Source: Desulfopila aestuarii DSM 18488
Lineage (GTDB): Bacteria > Desulfobacterota > Desulfobulbia > Desulfobulbales > Desulfocapsaceae
Length of the DNA stretch: 64,000 bases
Assembly (NCBI GenBank): GCA_945863875.1
Contig: CAMBBS010000002.1
Location: forward strand, 150,462-214,461
Direction: 5' to 3'
Part shown: piece after piece, positions 1-8,975 of the stretch
Numbering within the stretch: the stretch's first letter is position 1
Layout of the letters: each line of letters begins with the position of its first letter
The notes under the pieces: generated by a model
The model's input: the letters and a program-made list of their open reading frames with translations, nothing else
The model's database searches: none
What the model was told of the DNA's origin: nothing
Program-made: the position numbers and the translations under genes

Positions 1-666
1 AATGAACAAAAGGCCGTGCTGAAAGAGGTCATGCAGAAGACCCTCAGGGAATTCAATAAAAGAATAGATCCCCGGGCAGTGGAAATATTTTTTGAGCGGG
101 TGGGTTTTCATCCGGTGGCCGTTGTCACGGAAACAGAAAAACTGGCCCATTTTGTCGGTGACCGGCCGGTGATCACCTGCGATGACCTGGAAGAAATGGT
201 CGCCCGCAACCGGGAAGACGCCCTGTATGAATTGACCGATGCCTTCAGTAAGCGGCAGGTAAGCAGAACCCTGATAATTTTGTCGCGCCTGCTGGAACAA
301 GGGTTCCACAGCCTGGCCATCCTCGCCACCATGCGCAATTTTCTCAAAAAACAATTGATCTATCGCTCTCTGCAGATGCGCCCCACCCCGGCCTGGCGAC
401 GTGGCATGAATGCCAAGGAATTCCAGAACAGCTACCTGCCGGACCTTAAGCTCCAGGGGGAATGGAGTGATATGCTCCAGGGCCACCCATACGCCCTGTT
501 CATGAGTTTCACCAAGGCATCGGAATATTCCTGTTCGGGGCTGAGACGATGGCTGGCCATGCTCCTCGAGGCGGAATTTCGCCTGAAGGGCTCGCCTTTG
601 CCGGCACAACTCATCCTTGAAGAACTTTTCCTGGCAATGCTCCAGGGGGCACCAAAATTTTCCTGA
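1..666 (+). CDS. holA: DNA polymerase III subunit delta, C-terminal part (5' truncated by window edge)
   Basis: The frame is open from base 1 and ends at 666, so about 221 residues are visible and the start lies outside the window. HolA is the clamp-loader subunit that opens the beta sliding clamp. The visible part matches the end of AAA+ domain II (a segment reading FVGDRPVITCDDLEEMVARNREDALYE, quoted here only as FVGDRPVITCDDLEEMV) followed by the helical collar domain (LIILSRLLEQGFHSLAILAT and FLKKQLIYRSL). The N-terminal fold is not visible. The next gene, clpS, lies 261 bp away, so there is no sign of a shared transcript. The assignment rests on the typical delta-subunit pattern and is fairly secure. 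Confidence 0.82.
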   Translation, partial: NEQKAVLKEVMQKTLREFNKRIDPRAVEIFFERVGFHPVAVVTETEKLAHFVGDRPVITCDDLEEMVARNREDALYELTDAFSKRQVSRTLIILSRLLEQGFHSLAILATMRNFLKKQLIYRSLQMRPTPAWRRGMNAKEFQNSYLPDLKLQGEWSDMLQGHPYALFMSFTKASEYSCSGLRRWLAMLLEAEFRLKGSPLPAQLILEELFLAMLQGAPKFS

Positions 667-734
667 GACGCAGTTTTGTGGTATATTGAAAATGCGCCGA
701 GAGTTATTATCGTAAGTGGTGTTTGATGATCCTG

Positions 735-840
735 TCGTCATGGGCAGTGGATTCCGGGCCAGGCCCCGGAATGACGGCAGGTCAACCATAATTTGTCGGT
801 CGGCAGGAATGGGCAAGGGCCAGGCCGGGAACGACGGATG
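735..840. repeat. Dispersed-type palindromic intergenic repeat, one good and one degenerate copy
   Basis: Bases 735-780 carry the stem ATTCCGG/CCGGAAT around GCCAGGCC, flanked by GTCGTCATGGGCAGTGG and ATGACGG. This is the general form of short palindromic repeats found between genes in many proteobacteria. A second, weaker copy sits at about 800-840 (GGAATGGGCAAGGGCCAGG ... GGGAACGACGG). The pair fills most of the holA-clpS gap. An open frame across it (716-964) looks like a by-product of the repeat. Confidence 0.6.
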
Positions 841-927
841 GCACCAGGTAACGATGCAGTCCCCAAGCTACCGATCGGTTCCTAACAGAACAAAACAATT
901 AACGTTTTTATTATTTATTGCAGAACC

Positions 928-1242
928 ATGGCAGAGAGCAAACGACGAAGAGAAGGATCGGTAGTTACCAAAGATACCATTGAGACAAAAGAACCGCGAC
1001 TCTACAAAGTATTGATGCACAATGACGACTATACTTCCATGGAATTTGTCATTGCCATCCTTGAAACCGTTTTTCACAAGTCGCCCCATGACGCAACAAA
1101 AATAATGCTTAATGTCCATAACGAAGGTGTAGGAATCGCTGGCGTCTATACCCGGGAAATCTGCGAAACAAAGATCTCGGTGGTGCACCAGCTGGCGAAG
1201 AAAAACGAGTTTCCACTCCGCTGTTCAATGGAAACAGTCTAA
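928..1242 (+). CDS. clpS: ATP-dependent Clp protease adaptor ClpS
   Basis: A 104-residue protein of normal ClpS size. ClpS binds the N-terminal domain of ClpA and hands it N-end-rule substrates. The sequence shows the family hallmarks: YKVLMHNDDYTSMEFVIAIL, where the Asn-Asp-Asp region helps bind the substrate N-terminus, then HKSPHDATKIMLNVHNEGVG and GVYTREICETKI. ClpA follows 41 bp downstream in the usual clpS-clpA order. No clear Shine-Dalgarno sequence precedes the ATG at 928. The start is chosen because the protein then has the usual charged, disordered N-terminal tail of about 20 residues. Confidence 0.95.
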   Translation: MAESKRRREGSVVTKDTIETKEPRLYKVLMHNDDYTSMEFVIAILETVFHKSPHDATKIMLNVHNEGVGIAGVYTREICETKISVVHQLAKKNEFPLRCSMETV

Positions 1243-1283
1243 CAGGCGAAAGTACCCCTTTCACCCAACAAAGTGCGAGAATT

Positions 1284-3548
1284 ATGCTGAGCAAAACACT
1301 GGAAAAAGCCCTGATAATGGCTATAAGAGAAGCAAAAACCCATAATCATGAATATGTCACTGTTGAGCACATGCTCTATGGCCTTTTGCATGACGAGCTC
1401 ACCAGTTACATCATTAATGAGTGCGGTGGGTCAACCCAGGTATTAAAGGAACGCCTGGAGAAGTTTTTTCTTATGGAAATTCCAAAATTTACCAACACCA
1501 CCTCAGGTGAACCGGCCCAGACCATCGCCTTCAACCGGGTACTGCAACGTGCCGTCGCCCATGTGCAGAGCTGCGGCAAACAGCAGGTCGACAGCGGTGA
1601 TGTGCTGGTCTCCATCCTGGCCGAGGAAGAGTCCCATGCCGTCTACTTCCTCACATCAATCGGCATCGGCAAGATGTCGGTGGTGAACTTCATTTCCCAC
1701 GAACTGCCCGCCGATGGCCTGCAGAAAGAACCTTTTACCACACCACCTGAGAGTCCCTTGCCGCAAAAAGGGATAAAAGACGCCAAGGCCCTGGAAGATT
1801 TCACCATCAACCTGGCGGAATATGCCGCCCAGGGCAGACTCGACCCGCTCATCGGTCGCAATGAGGAAATCGGCAGAATCATGCAGGTGCTGTGCCGGCG
1901 GAAGAAAAACAATCCGCTGCTGGTCGGAGAACCAGGCGTTGGTAAAACGGCCATGGCCGAGGGGCTCGCCCTGCGTATTTATGAGGACAAGGTTGCCAGA
2001 GAAAAAGGTGAAAAACCACGGGTTCCCGACCTGCTGCAGGATGTCGAGATCCACCTGCTCGATATGGGCACCCTGGTCGCCGGCACAAAATATCGCGGCG
2101 ACTTTGAAAAAAGGCTGAAAAGCGTGGTGTCGGCCATAGAGCAGAAAGAAAATGCCATCCTCTTCATCGACGAGATGCATACCATCGTCGGCGCAGGCGC
2201 CACCAGTGGCGGCTCGATGGACGCCTCGAACCTGCTGAAACCTGCCCTGCAGGCCGGCATTTTGCGCTGCATCGGTTCGACCACCTATGAAGAGTATAAA
2301 AACCAGATTGAAAAAGACCGGGCCCTTTCCCGACGTTTTCAAAAAATCGACATCGAAGAACCATCGGTCGCCGATACCCATCTTATCCTCAAGGGGCTGA
2401 AAGATAAATACGAAAGCCACCACGACGTGCGCTACTCGCAGAATTCACTGAAGGCCATGGCCGAACTTTCCGACCGCTATATCAACGAGCGTTTCCTGCC
2501 GGACAAGGCCATTGATATCATGGATGAGGTCGGTTCTTTTTTCCGGCTTGAAGGCAGACAGGGCACCATGGTCAGGGTAGGCGATGTCGAAAAGGTCGTC
2601 TCCCGGATAGCCAGAATTCCGGCGAAGAGCAGTTCCATCTCGGAAATCCATGAACTGCGTGAGCTGGCGGTCAATCTGAAAAACGTGGTCTTTGGCCAGA
2701 ACGACGCCATCGAGGCGGTGACGACCGCGGTCAAGCGGTCGCGGGCCGGCCTCGGCAACCCTGACTCCCCCACCGGCAGCTTTATCTTTGCCGGCCCGAC
2801 CGGGGTTGGCAAAACAGAGGTGGCCAGACAACTGGCCGTCACCCTCAATGTCCATTTCGAGCGCTTTGACATGAGTGAGTACATGGAAAAACATGCCGTG
2901 GCCAGGCTGATCGGTTCACCTCCCGGCTATGTCGGTTTCGATCAGGGCGGCCTGCTCACCGAAGCCATCCGCAAACATCCCTACTCGGTGCTGCTGCTCG
3001 ACGAGATCGAAAAGGCCCATCCAGACATTTTCTCCATCCTGCTGCAGGTGATGGATCACTCGACCCTCACCGACAATTCGGGCCGAAAGGCGGATTTTCG
3101 AAACGTCATACTGATCATGACCACCAACGCCGGCGCGAGAGAATTGGCCAACAGAAGCATCGGTTTCGTCACCAGCAAGAAAGGCAGGGATCAGGCGGCG
3201 GTGAACAAGCTCTTTGCCCCCGAGTTTCGCAACAGGCTTGATGCCATCGTCTCGTTCAGCTCGCTTGATCAGCAGGCGACCGAGCACATTGTTGACAAGT
3301 TGATCCGCGAACTCGAAGGACAGCTGGCCGAAAAACGGGTGAGCATCAAGCTCAGTGCGCAGGCCAGAAAATACCTGGCCGTCAAGGGCTACGACCCAGA
3401 CTATGGCGCCAGGCCGCTCAGGCGTCTGATTATGAAGGAGATTGGCGATACCCTCACCGAGGAAATCCTCTTCGGCAAACTGGCCAAGGGCGGAGAAGTG
3501 CTTATCGACGAAGCCAATAAGGAACTGACCTTCAATTACACCAGGTAA
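1284..3548 (+). CDS. clpA: ATP-dependent Clp protease ATP-binding subunit ClpA
   Basis: A 754-residue AAA+ unfoldase that feeds substrates to ClpP. In order it shows the Clp N-domain (about residues 1-145), the first AAA+ module with Walker A GEPGVGKT and Walker B ILFIDEMHT, and the second module with GPTGVGKT and VLLLDEIEK. The ClpP-docking tripeptide loop is visible as IGF (NRSIGFVTSKKG). The C-terminal small domain includes YDPDYGARPLRRLI. There is no long coiled-coil middle domain, which separates it from ClpB and ClpC. It lies 41 bp after its adaptor clpS, and a strong terminator follows at 3610-3650. Size and motif set are normal. Confidence 0.96.
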   Translation: MLSKTLEKALIMAIREAKTHNHEYVTVEHMLYGLLHDELTSYIINECGGSTQVLKERLEKFFLMEIPKFTNTTSGEPAQTIAFNRVLQRAVAHVQSCGKQQVDSGDVLVSILAEEESHAVYFLTSIGIGKMSVVNFISHELPADGLQKEPFTTPPESPLPQKGIKDAKALEDFTINLAEYAAQGRLDPLIGRNEEIGRIMQVLCRRKKNNPLLVGEPGVGKTAMAEGLALRIYEDKVAREKGEKPRVPDLLQDVEIHLLDMGTLVAGTKYRGDFEKRLKSVVSAIEQKENAILFIDEMHTIVGAGATSGGSMDASNLLKPALQAGILRCIGSTTYEEYKNQIEKDRALSRRFQKIDIEEPSVADTHLILKGLKDKYESHHDVRYSQNSLKAMAELSDRYINERFLPDKAIDIMDEVGSFFRLEGRQGTMVRVGDVEKVVSRIARIPAKSSSISEIHELRELAVNLKNVVFGQNDAIEAVTTAVKRSRAGLGNPDSPTGSFIFAGPTGVGKTEVARQLAVTLNVHFERFDMSEYMEKHAVARLIGSPPGYVGFDQGGLLTEAIRKHPYSVLLLDEIEKAHPDIFSILLQVMDHSTLTDNSGRKADFRNVILIMTTNAGARELANRSIGFVTSKKGRDQAAVNKLFAPEFRNRLDAIVSFSSLDQQATEHIVDKLIRELEGQLAEKRVSIKLSAQARKYLAVKGYDPDYGARPLRRLIMKEIGDTLTEEILFGKLAKGGEVLIDEANKELTFNYTR

Positions 3549-3609
3549 CCGGAGAAAGGAGATCTTTTCCTCCTGACCTGGCAGAGCGTATATTTATTTC
3601 ATTTTCCGC

Positions 3610-3650
3610 CGCAAAACAGTATGCCCCACGTACTGTTTTGCGTTTTTTTA
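3610..3650 (+). terminator. Rho-independent terminator after clpA
   Basis: A perfect 12-bp stem (CGCAAAACAGTA at 3610-3621 with TACTGTTTTGCG at 3631-3642) closes a 9-nt loop and runs directly into seven T residues at 3643-3649. It sits 62 bp past the clpA stop and ends the clpS-clpA transcript. Confidence 0.9.
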
Positions 3651-3788
3651 TGCTCTTTACCGGAAAAGCCGAAAAACCGTCCTTCCGTGCATTTACGAAA
3701 ACCGACTGTTGTTGTATAGAATACCAATACATGTGGTTTTTATGTTCATTTCTACAACGAGATGATCAATAACAAAGGAGAAGCGGCC

Positions 3789-4127
3789 ATGCATGACTGT
3801 ATCTTTTGCAAGATTGTTGCAGGTGATATCCCCGCAGAAAAGCTCTATGAGGACGACGAGGTGCTGGCCTTCCGGGATATTGCCCCCCAGGCACCCGTGC
3901 ATTTTCTGGTAATCCCGAAAAAACATATTGCCGGTCCGGCGGATGTGGTTGAAGCCGATGACAGACTCGTCGGCAAGCTGCTGCGTGTCGGTGCCCAGGT
4001 GGCAGCGGAAAACGGCACCGGTGGCGCCTACCGGGTCATCTGCAATAATGGCAGCAAGGCCGGGCAGGTGGTGTTCCATATCCATCTGCACATCCTCGGC
4101 GGCAAAGACCGCCCCTGGCCCATTTGA
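3789..4127 (+). CDS. HIT-family (HinT-like) nucleotide hydrolase
   Basis: A histidine-triad protein of 112 residues. HinT-type enzymes hydrolyse purine nucleoside phosphoramidates and adenylated lysine conjugates. Visible features are the N-terminal CIFCKIVAGDIPAEKLYEDD segment, the VHFLVIPKKHI strand, and the C-terminal active site HIHLHIL, which carries the H-x-H-x-H triad. The frame is open further upstream, but the ATG at 3789 follows an AAAGGAG ribosome site (3774-3780) at good distance and gives the normal HinT length. It stands alone between the clpA terminator and a ZIP transporter. Confidence 0.93.
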   Translation: MHDCIFCKIVAGDIPAEKLYEDDEVLAFRDIAPQAPVHFLVIPKKHIAGPADVVEADDRLVGKLLRVGAQVAAENGTGGAYRVICNNGSKAGQVVFHIHLHILGGKDRPWPI

Positions 4128-4171
4128 TCTCTGTGTTCCGAGCTTAGAGAAAACAGCAAAGGAAAAACCGT

Positions 4172-4984
4172 ATGGAAGAATGGCTCCGTCAATTTTCGCC
4201 GATCACCCAGGCCTTCATGGGCACCTGCTTTACCTGGTTTTTGACCGCCCTGGGCGCGGGTCTCGTCTTTTTCTTTAAGAAAATTGACCGGAAGGTCATG
4301 GACGGCATGCTCGGCTTTGCCGCCGGGGTGATGATTGCCGCCAGTTTCTGGTCCCTGCTCGCCCCGGCCATTGACATGGTCGAGTCGAGAGGCGGAATCG
4401 CCTGGCTGGCGTCCTTGGTCGGCTTTTTAAGCGGCGGGCTGTTTCTCTGGTGCGCGGACAAACTTCTGCCGCATCTTCATCCTGGTTTTCCGCCCAAAGA
4501 GGCGGAGGGAATTAAAACCGGCTGGCAGCGCTCGGTCCTGCTGGTTCTGGCCATAACCCTGCACAATATCCCTGAAGGACTGGCGGTGGGCGTCGCCTTC
4601 GGGGCCGCGGCTGCCGGGCATCCTGCTGCCTCTATCGGCGCGGCGGTTGCCCTGGCCATCGGTATCGGCATCCAGAATTTTCCGGAAGGTGCCGCTGTTT
4701 CCGTACCGCTCCGCCGGGAAGGCATGTCGCGCACGAAAAGCTTTCTCTACGGCCAGGCTTCCGGGATCGTCGAGCCGGTCGCCGGGGTTCTCGGCGCGGT
4801 CGCGGTGATCTCCATGCAGCCGATTCTGCCCTACGCCCTGTCCTTTGCCGCCGGGGCGATGATCTACGTCGTCGCCGAAGAACTGATTCCCGAGTCACAG
4901 GCCGCGCGGCACTCGGACATCCCGACCATCGGTGTTATGCTCGGATTCGCCATCATGATGACCCTTGATGTGGCACTTGGTTGA
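4172..4984 (+). CDS. ZIP-family divalent metal transporter (ZupT-like)
   Basis: A 270-residue inner-membrane protein with about eight hydrophobic segments. It imports divalent metals such as zinc or iron. The two ZIP metal-binding helices are clear: [14 protein letters not shown] in TM4 and [12 protein letters not shown] in TM5, the ZupT/GufA-type signature. The acidic VAEELIPES in the C-terminal part is also typical. The ATG at 4172 follows AAAGGA. It lies 44 bp after the HIT gene and may share its transcript. The metal preference cannot be read from the sequence. Confidence 0.88.
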   Translation: MEEWLRQFSPITQAFMGTCFTWFLTALGAGLVFFFKKIDRKVMDGMLGFAAGVMIAASFWSLLAPAIDMVESRGGIAWLASLVGFLSGGLFLWCADKLLPHLHPGFPPKEAEGIKTGWQRSVLLVLAITLHNIPEGLAVGVAFGAAAAGHPAASIGAAVALAIGIGIQNFPEGAAVSVPLRREGMSRTKSFLYGQASGIVEPVAGVLGAVAVISMQPILPYALSFAAGAMIYVVAEELIPESQAARHSDIPTIGVMLGFAIMMTLDVALG

Positions 4985-5014
4985 GATGATCTTTTTTCCG
5001 GCAGAGCCTTTGAC

Positions 5015-6361
5015 ATGAATGACTTTTCCATGGCATTCGTCCTTTTTCTCCAGGGTTTCCTGCCACGGGATCTCCCTGTACCGAGCCTGGTCCTGCTGCT
5101 GTTCGGTACCTCGTCGCTGTTGTTGTGTGTCTGCATCCTGCTGTTGGTCAAACGTGCCGCATTACAGGCGCAGCACCGGGTGAGCCAAGAGCGACTGACG
5201 GCGGCTGAAAAAACCATCGCCGACACCCTGGCAAAGAGCAACAGCCAGGCCATCCGGGAAGCCCGGCTGACGACGCTGCTGGAAAATGAACGTAAACACG
5301 CCGGCGAAAAGCTGCAGCTGCTTGAAGACGCCAGGGAAGAGCTGCGCCTGCAGTTCGCCGGCCTGGCCCAGCAGATCTTCGACGAAAAAAGTGTCAGATT
5401 CAGCGAACTGAACCGGGACAAGCTGGAGGCGATCCTGCAGCCATTCAACAGTCAGCTGACCGCCCTCAAACAGGAAATAACCGAAATCTATCGACATGAC
5501 AGCCGCGAAAGGTTTTCCCTGAAAGGTGAGATCGTCCAGCTGCGTGACCTCAACCAGCAGATAAACCAGGAGGCGATCAACCTGACCAGGGCCCTGAAAA
5601 GTGATACGAAGGTTCAAGGCAACTGGGGCGAGCTGGTTCTGGAACGGGTCCTCGAGCGGTCCGGCTTGCGCCGCGGCCTTGAATACGACAGTCAGGGCGG
5701 CTTTCGGGATAACAATAACCGGTTATTAAAACCGGATGTGCTGGTGCATCTGCCGGAAGGCAAAGATATCATTATTGACTCCAAGGTATCCTTGATAAGC
5801 TGGGAGAGATATGTCAACAGTGATGACGAAGACGACCGCGCCGCCCATCTCACCGCACTGCTGCAGGCCATTCGCGAACATATCAACAGCCTGAGTAAAA
5901 AAAATTATGCCGAGCTGAGCGGCGTACACTCCCTGGATTTCGTCCTGATGTTCATGCCTATCGAGGCTGCTTTTTCCACCGTCTTCGCCCAGGATGACAA
6001 TCTTTTCGGCGAGGCGCTCAGCAAAAACATCATCATTGTAACGCCGACAACCCTGCTCGCCACCCTTCGCACGGTGGAAAATATCTGGCAATTTGAACAC
6101 CAGAGCAAGAATTCCCTGGAGATCGCCAGACGGGCCGGTATTATGTATGATAAATTTCGCGGCTTTATGGAAGAGATGGAAAAAATCGGCAAACAGCTGG
6201 CCACCTGCCACAGCACCTACGATGGCGCGCTGCTGAAACTGACCCAGGGCCGGGGCAACCTGATTGCCCAGGCCGAACAGTTGAAGGAATTAGGCGTACA
6301 GGTGAAAAAGGATATGCCCTCTTCGATAACCGATATGGCCGACCTCGAACTGAAAAACTAA
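5015..6361 (+). CDS. rmuC: DNA recombination protein RmuC
   Basis: A 448-residue RmuC-family protein, thought to be a nuclease that limits inversions at short inverted repeats. An N-terminal membrane anchor (about residues 25-48) leads into a long coiled coil (about 50-190). The RmuC domain follows, with NWGELVLERVLERSGL and a PD-(D/E)xK-like core (KPDVLVHLP ... IIIDSKVS). The conserved NIWQFEHQSKN and AGIMYDKFRGFMEEM blocks come later. No strong ribosome site precedes 5015. Length and motif order are typical. Confidence 0.93.
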   Translation: MNDFSMAFVLFLQGFLPRDLPVPSLVLLLFGTSSLLLCVCILLLVKRAALQAQHRVSQERLTAAEKTIADTLAKSNSQAIREARLTTLLENERKHAGEKLQLLEDAREELRLQFAGLAQQIFDEKSVRFSELNRDKLEAILQPFNSQLTALKQEITEIYRHDSRERFSLKGEIVQLRDLNQQINQEAINLTRALKSDTKVQGNWGELVLERVLERSGLRRGLEYDSQGGFRDNNNRLLKPDVLVHLPEGKDIIIDSKVSLISWERYVNSDDEDDRAAHLTALLQAIREHINSLSKKNYAELSGVHSLDFVLMFMPIEAAFSTVFAQDDNLFGEALSKNIIIVTPTTLLATLRTVENIWQFEHQSKNSLEIARRAGIMYDKFRGFMEEMEKIGKQLATCHSTYDGALLKLTQGRGNLIAQAEQLKELGVQVKKDMPSSITDMADLELKN

Positions 6362-6362
6362 C

Positions 6363-6396
6363 CCCGGTAAACGGGAAACTAGCCGGGATTCTTTTT
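6363..6396 (+). terminator. Possible weak terminator after rmuC
   Basis: CCCGGT (6363-6368) can pair with GCCGGG (6382-6387), with one G-T pair, and is followed by ATTCTTTTT. The stem is short and the loop is 13 nt, so termination is only a possibility. Confidence 0.35.
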
Positions 6397-6532
6397 AATG
6401 CTCGCCTGTCGGGTACTCTTTCCAGTACCCGTGCTTTGCAGCGGACACCGTACCATCAACCTTGACAAGCTCGCTAAAAGCCAGATTGCAAGATGGCTGA
6501 GTAAAAAAACTTCACCACAGCAGGAGACGCCG

Positions 6533-8062
6533 ATGCTGTTACATCATCAATTTATCGACATCGCCAAACGGTTTGGCAAAAAACTGGCCATGCATGACTT
6601 CTCCACCGACCGGAAACTCACCTACTCCAGAGCGCTTATCGCCTGTTTCATTCTCTGCCGTTTTTTTTCGCGGCTCGATAAGGGGTTTATCGGCATCATG
6701 ATACCGACGTCGGCCGGCTGCATTCTCTGCAAAATTGCCGTTTTGATGAGCGGTCGTATCCCGGTGATGATCAACTACTCGACAGGGGCGGAACAAAACG
6801 CCGGATATGCCCAGCGGAAGTGTGATTTCAAAACGATCATTACCTCGAAGGCCCTGCTGGAAAAAATAGAATGCCCCCATGTCGCCGGCATGATCTATAT
6901 CGAAGACATCATGGCGTCCATAACCACCGCCATGAAAGTGCGGGCCGCCATCACCGCGGCCCTTCCGGCAGCACTGCTGAAAAAGCTCGTCCACGGCGGT
7001 CAGGAAGATGACACGGCGGTTATCCTGTTTACCAGCGGCAGTGAAAAAGATCCGAAGGCGGTGCAGCTGACCCATAAAAACATTCTTTCCAATATTGCCT
7101 CCGTTTCGCCGATTTTCGATTTTCGCAGCGACGATGTGTTCATGTGCACCCTGCCTTTTTTCCATGTCTTCGGCCTTACCGTCAACCTCTGGCTGCCCAT
7201 ATACCACGGCATGACCATGCTCACCTACGCCAATCCGCTCGACTTCAAGAAGGTGTGCACCATCGTCCGCGACCATAAAGCAACCTTCCTGGTCGGCACG
7301 CCCTCTTTTTTCTGGGGATATCTGCGAAAATCCGAGAGAGGCGATTTTGATACGCTGCGTATCGCCCTGACCGGAGCGGACAAGTGCCCCGAGGCGCTCC
7401 GGGAAGGTTTTAAAACCAAACACAATATTACCGTCTACGAAGGGTATGGCGCAACGGAATGCTCGCCGGTAATATCGACCAACACCCCGGAATTCAACAG
7501 GCCTGGCAGTGTCGGCAAGCCTATTCCCGGTATCCAGATACGTATCGAGAATTACGAGACCGGCGAGGAATGCGCTCTTGGCGAGGATGGCCGTATCCTG
7601 GTCAAAGGCGACAGCGTCATGAAGGGATATTTCAATGACTTTGAACAGACCTCCCTGCACATCCGCCGTGGCTGGTATGATTCCGGTGATATGGGAAACC
7701 TGGACGAAGACGGCTATCTGTGGCATGTCGGCCGGTTAAAGCGATTTGTTAAAATCGGCGGGGAAATGGTTTCTCTGGTGAAGATCGAGGATGTACTGGA
7801 AAAATTTCTGCCCGCAGACAGCTATTGCTGTGTTGTGGAGATCCCCGATGCCATAAAAGGGGCGCGAATCGTCGCGGTGGTCACCACGCCGCTGAATGAA
7901 AAAACCGTCCTGAAACAGATGGCCAGACAGCTTCCGGCCATCGCCCTGCCGAAAATTTTTCTTGTCTGGGAGACACTGCCGAAAATGGGCAGCGGTAAAA
8001 TTGATTTCCGCACCATCTCGGAAATGGCCAGGGAGCAGCTGACACGGAAAGGTATTGCCTGA
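6533..8062 (+). CDS. AMP-dependent acyl-ACP/acyl-CoA synthetase (Aas C-terminal-like)
   Basis: A 509-residue adenylate-forming ligase. The phosphate-binding loop reads AVILFTSGSEKDPKAVQLTH, followed by MCTLPFFHVFGLTVNLWLP, YEGYGATECSPVIS, the hinge GWYDSGDMGNLDEDGYLWH, and a C-terminal catalytic lysine in LPKMGSGKIDFRTI. The spacing and the TSGSE loop resemble the acyl-ACP synthetase half of Aas (phospholipid repair) more than a CoA ligase for small acids. No acyltransferase domain is fused. The frame is open to 6398, but the ATG at 6533 follows CAGGAGA and starts where family members start. The substrate is not known. Confidence 0.8.
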   Translation: MLLHHQFIDIAKRFGKKLAMHDFSTDRKLTYSRALIACFILCRFFSRLDKGFIGIMIPTSAGCILCKIAVLMSGRIPVMINYSTGAEQNAGYAQRKCDFKTIITSKALLEKIECPHVAGMIYIEDIMASITTAMKVRAAITAALPAALLKKLVHGGQEDDTAVILFTSGSEKDPKAVQLTHKNILSNIASVSPIFDFRSDDVFMCTLPFFHVFGLTVNLWLPIYHGMTMLTYANPLDFKKVCTIVRDHKATFLVGTPSFFWGYLRKSERGDFDTLRIALTGADKCPEALREGFKTKHNITVYEGYGATECSPVISTNTPEFNRPGSVGKPIPGIQIRIENYETGEECALGEDGRILVKGDSVMKGYFNDFEQTSLHIRRGWYDSGDMGNLDEDGYLWHVGRLKRFVKIGGEMVSLVKIEDVLEKFLPADSYCCVVEIPDAIKGARIVAVVTTPLNEKTVLKQMARQLPAIALPKIFLVWETLPKMGSGKIDFRTISEMAREQLTRKGIA

Positions 8063-8116
8063 CGTGGCCATCTTGAAATTCGACTTTTGACGAATTTATC
8101 AATTTATCAATCAATT

Positions 8117-8929
8117 ATGTTATCTGCCGAAAAAAATGACAGTGCGCTGCGAACGTTTTTCCGCAGCCCGCTTTTTGATTGTTTCCAGTTTACTGTCCTC
8201 ATTGCCGTCCTCGGCTGGCTGGCGGTGCACAGTGCCGACAATATCGGCTATAACTGGCAATGGTACCAAATCCCCCGCTACCTGTTTTCGACGACCGAGT
8301 CGGGGGTGGTCGCCGGTCCGTTACTCGAAGGGCTGCTGATTACCCTGCAGATCTCTCTGATAAGTTTGTTTTTTGCCCTGGCTATCGGCCTGCTAACCGC
8401 ACTGTTTCGCCTGTCCAACTCCTTTGTCGCACGGTGGCTGGCAATCATCTATCTTGAAACAAGCAGAAACACCCCCCTGCTTATCCAGATATTTTTCATC
8501 TATTTCGTCCTTGGGCCTATGCTTGGGCTGGATCGAATGACCGCCGCCATCCTCGCCCTCAGTCTCTTCGAAGGCGCCTACGCCTCGGAGATTTTCCGTT
8601 CCGGGATCCAGTCGGTTGACCGGGGGCAGATCGAGGCGGCCAGCAGCCTTGGTCTGACCACCTTTGCCACCTACCGCCATATCATCATTCCACAAGCCAT
8701 CCGAACGGTGCTGCCGCCGCTCACCAGTCAGGCCATCTCGCTGGTCAAGGATTCGGCCCTGGTCAGCACCATTGCCATTTACGATCTAACCATGCAGGGC
8801 CAGGCCCTTATCGCCGAGTCCTATCTGACCTTTGAGATCTGGTTTACCGTCGCGGCCATGTATCTGTGCATTACATTATTTTTATCGGTGGTTGTTGGCA
8901 TAATGGAAAAACGTCTTAGTTTACCTTGA
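8117..8929 (+). CDS. Amino-acid ABC transporter permease (HisM/GlnP family)
   Basis: About 270 residues with five to six membrane segments. The polar amino-acid permease signature is present: EGLLITLQISLISLFFALAIG near the start, YLETSRNTPLLIQIFFIYFV, and the ATPase-contact EAA loop EAASSLGLTTFATYRHIIIPQA. It forms a set with the binding protein and second permease that follow. An in-frame TTG at 8087 would add ten residues. The ATG at 8117 is preferred, although neither has a good ribosome site. No ATPase gene accompanies the set in this window. Confidence 0.87.
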   Translation: MLSAEKNDSALRTFFRSPLFDCFQFTVLIAVLGWLAVHSADNIGYNWQWYQIPRYLFSTTESGVVAGPLLEGLLITLQISLISLFFALAIGLLTALFRLSNSFVARWLAIIYLETSRNTPLLIQIFFIYFVLGPMLGLDRMTAAILALSLFEGAYASEIFRSGIQSVDRGQIEAASSLGLTTFATYRHIIIPQAIRTVLPPLTSQAISLVKDSALVSTIAIYDLTMQGQALIAESYLTFEIWFTVAAMYLCITLFLSVVVGIMEKRLSLP

Positions 8930-8975
8930 GATGTATGGGTTACCCACTTTATTCCTAACGTACAGGGAGACTGAG

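Noticed and set aside
716..964. 82-residue plus-strand open frame
   Set aside because: It runs through a palindromic repeat and overlaps the clpS start; the protein resembles nothing and has no ribosome site.
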